Below, in pieces: positions 54,180-55,096 of a stretch of 55,096 nt of DNA (the stretch's first letter is position 1; each line of letters starts with the position of its first letter). Under the pieces are notes generated by a model. It ran no database searches. It saw only the letters and a program-made list of their open reading frames with translations, and was not told the origin of the DNA. The position numbers were made by a program, and so were the translations under genes. Source of the DNA: Bacteroidota bacterium (lineage in GTDB: Bacteria; Bacteroidota; Bacteroidia; NS11-12g; UBA955); assembly GCA_025354385.1 (NCBI GenBank), contig JANXMZ010000041.1:1-55096 (forward strand). Reading direction: 5' to 3'.

Positions 54180-54399
54180 AAAAGAATGTATGAGTACTAA
54201 ATGCTATTAAAATTCATTAGGTACTGAAAATCAATCATATAAAAATTGGTAAAATTGAGTATTTTTACTTTAAAACTACTAAAATTAGTTCCTGATTTCT
54301 GCCTTGCGATTTAGAATTAAGTTGTTTAATACTTTGCAAACCTTTTTAAAACATAAAAATTATATAAGTATATGTCTCTCAATTGAATGTAATTTATTT
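54180..54399. other. gene-free divergent upstream region
   Basis: AT-rich, with further AGTA/TACT half-sites (GAGTACTAA at 54192-54200, GTACT at 54221-54225, and GAGTA-N4-TACTT at 54257-54270) of uncertain meaning. No RNA gene or ORF is supported; an open frame from 54304 has no protein-like character before 54460. Confidence 0.4.
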
Positions 54400-54413
54400 T
54401 TGACAATTGTCAA
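54400..54413. promoter_or_regulatory. perfect 14-bp palindrome before the small soluble protein gene
   Basis: TTGACAATTGTCAA is its own reverse complement and lies 46 bases before the ATG at 54460, a fitting place for an operator of a dimeric regulator. No matching site was noticed elsewhere. Confidence 0.45.
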
Positions 54414-54459
54414 TTTTGTGTTTGATTTAATTTCCGCTTTCCCTAAAATTGCATTAAAA

Positions 54460-54846
54460 ATGGAATTAATTGGAGATGTATTAAAATCTATTGGTTTGAT
54501 TGAAAACAATATTCTTCAAATAGTTTTCAAAGATGAAATTACTGTTGATGAATTTATGGTTGATTTGATTTATTCAGAAATCGATCAATATATTTCAACA
54601 ATTAATATCAGGAAACTTTTAGTGATTGGTACACATACTAAAATAACGCCTAAGGCCAGATTGTTAATTGTCGAAAACAATGCTCAAAGGAAAGATAAAA
54701 TTATTGGAGAAGCAATTATTGTGCATTCATTTGCTCAAAAGTTAAGTGCTAATTTTTACATTTTGTTTCTTGGTAATATTTACCCAACCCAATTTTTTAC
54801 CAATCTTAAATTAGCCAAAGAATGGCTAACAAATTTACCGAAATAA
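54460..54846 (+). CDS. small soluble alpha/beta protein, STAS/DUF7793-like
   Basis: 128 residues from the ATG at 54460 (the frame opens at 54304 but the first 52 codons encode no plausible domain). Alternating strands and helices (LIENNILQIVFKDEITVDEF, RKLLVIGTHTKITPKARLLI, GEAIIVHSFAQKLSANFYILFLG, TNLKLAKEWLTNL) suggest a STAS/SpoIIAA-like fold. Several Bacteroidota proteins of this sort have no known role. It is soluble and monocistronic. Confidence 0.55.
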   Translation: MELIGDVLKSIGLIENNILQIVFKDEITVDEFMVDLIYSEIDQYISTINIRKLLVIGTHTKITPKARLLIVENNAQRKDKIIGEAIIVHSFAQKLSANFYILFLGNIYPTQFFTNLKLAKEWLTNLPK

Positions 54847-54849
54847 AAA

Positions 54850-54879
54850 AAGCCACTTATATTTCTATAAGTGACTCTT
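54850..54879 (-). terminator. terminator downstream of the partial T9SS gene
   Basis: Stem GTCACTTATA/TATAAGTGGC (one mismatched pair) with a short loop, followed on the minus strand by seven Ts; it also ends the convergent small gene from the other side. Confidence 0.7.
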
Positions 54880-54900
54880 TCTTAACACTACACTATAAAA

Positions 54901-55096
54901 CTATCTTTTGATGAATTTATTGGAAGTTGTACTTCCATCATTGTTTAATATATGGATGAAGTAAATACCAGTCTCTAAATTTCTGATATCAAATTTCATG
55001 TTGTTGCCATTCATTTCTGGGTTCATAATTTGTTCAACTGTTTTACCGTTTGAATCCATGATAATGACATTGATGTCTGAATCCGGAGTTGAACTT
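54901..55096 (-). CDS. T9SS cargo protein, C-terminal sorting domain only (partial)
   Basis: The minus strand from the window edge is open for 64 codons plus stop (TAG at 54903-54901). The peptide includes SDINVIIMDSNGKTVEQIM, LETGIYFIHIL and the closing NKFIKR, the type A sorting domain recognised by the T9SS. The rest of the gene lies beyond the window. It is the fourth T9SS cargo gene here and lies just beyond the Crp/Fnr neighbourhood. Confidence 0.8.
   Translation of the reverse strand, partial: SSTPDSDINVIIMDSNGKTVEQIMNPEMNGNNMKFDIRNLETGIYFIHILNNDGSTTSNKFIKR

Overview
The window looks like a low-GC chromosome segment of a Bacteroidota bacterium. Three features support this. First, several secreted proteins end in type IX secretion (T9SS) type A sorting domains (24548-26911, 48481-51738, 52158-54098, and the partial gene at 54901-55096). 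Second, the usual Bacteroidota -7 promoter box TAnnTTTG recurs just upstream of most transcription units, with the best -33/-7 pair before rplU. Third, the gene families (DUF2007, PD40 lipoprotein, NtrY-like kinase, papain/MORN and caspase/TPR proteins) are typical of the phylum. I cannot name a genus.

Layout. 1-1711: the end of an IS transposase, a gene-poor stretch, and a tight two-gene TIR-like plus PIN-nuclease unit with its own promoter. 1767-4920: an aminotransferase/omega-amidase pair divergent from a membrane fatty-acid desaturase. 5054-12216: a helical lipoprotein, then an operon of three exported putative proteases (caspase-like with TPRs, papain-like with MORN repeats, M48-like with TPRs). 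12421-17438: a large BNR/VPS10-like protein and three small genes. 17592-20817: the conserved rplU-rpmA / rpsO / pnp translation and RNA-decay block, with dispersed-type repeats. 20980-29308: DUF1003, MscS, murF, a T9SS FG-GAP protein, ftsB-like, a PTPS/QueD enzyme and hldD. 29366-38086: a large NtrY-like sensor kinase, a giant outer-membrane protein, a PD40 lipoprotein and a membrane protein. 38387-46590: a heavy-metal efflux operon (CzcA-type RND pump, TolC-like channel, CDF transporter, adaptor, VIT/CCC1-type transporter, Rieske lipoprotein) preceded by a small membrane protein. 46645-55096: a glycosyltransferase, a Crp/Fnr regulator and three T9SS cargo genes, two of which carry the same TAGTA-N6-TACTA inverted repeat beside their -7 box.

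The parts most likely to hold something undescribed are the TIR/PIN pair (550-1685), the three-protease operon (5796-12216), and the possible link between the Crp/Fnr regulator and the repeated palindrome upstream of the two adhesin-like genes. Functional names rest on motifs read by eye; no database search was possible.
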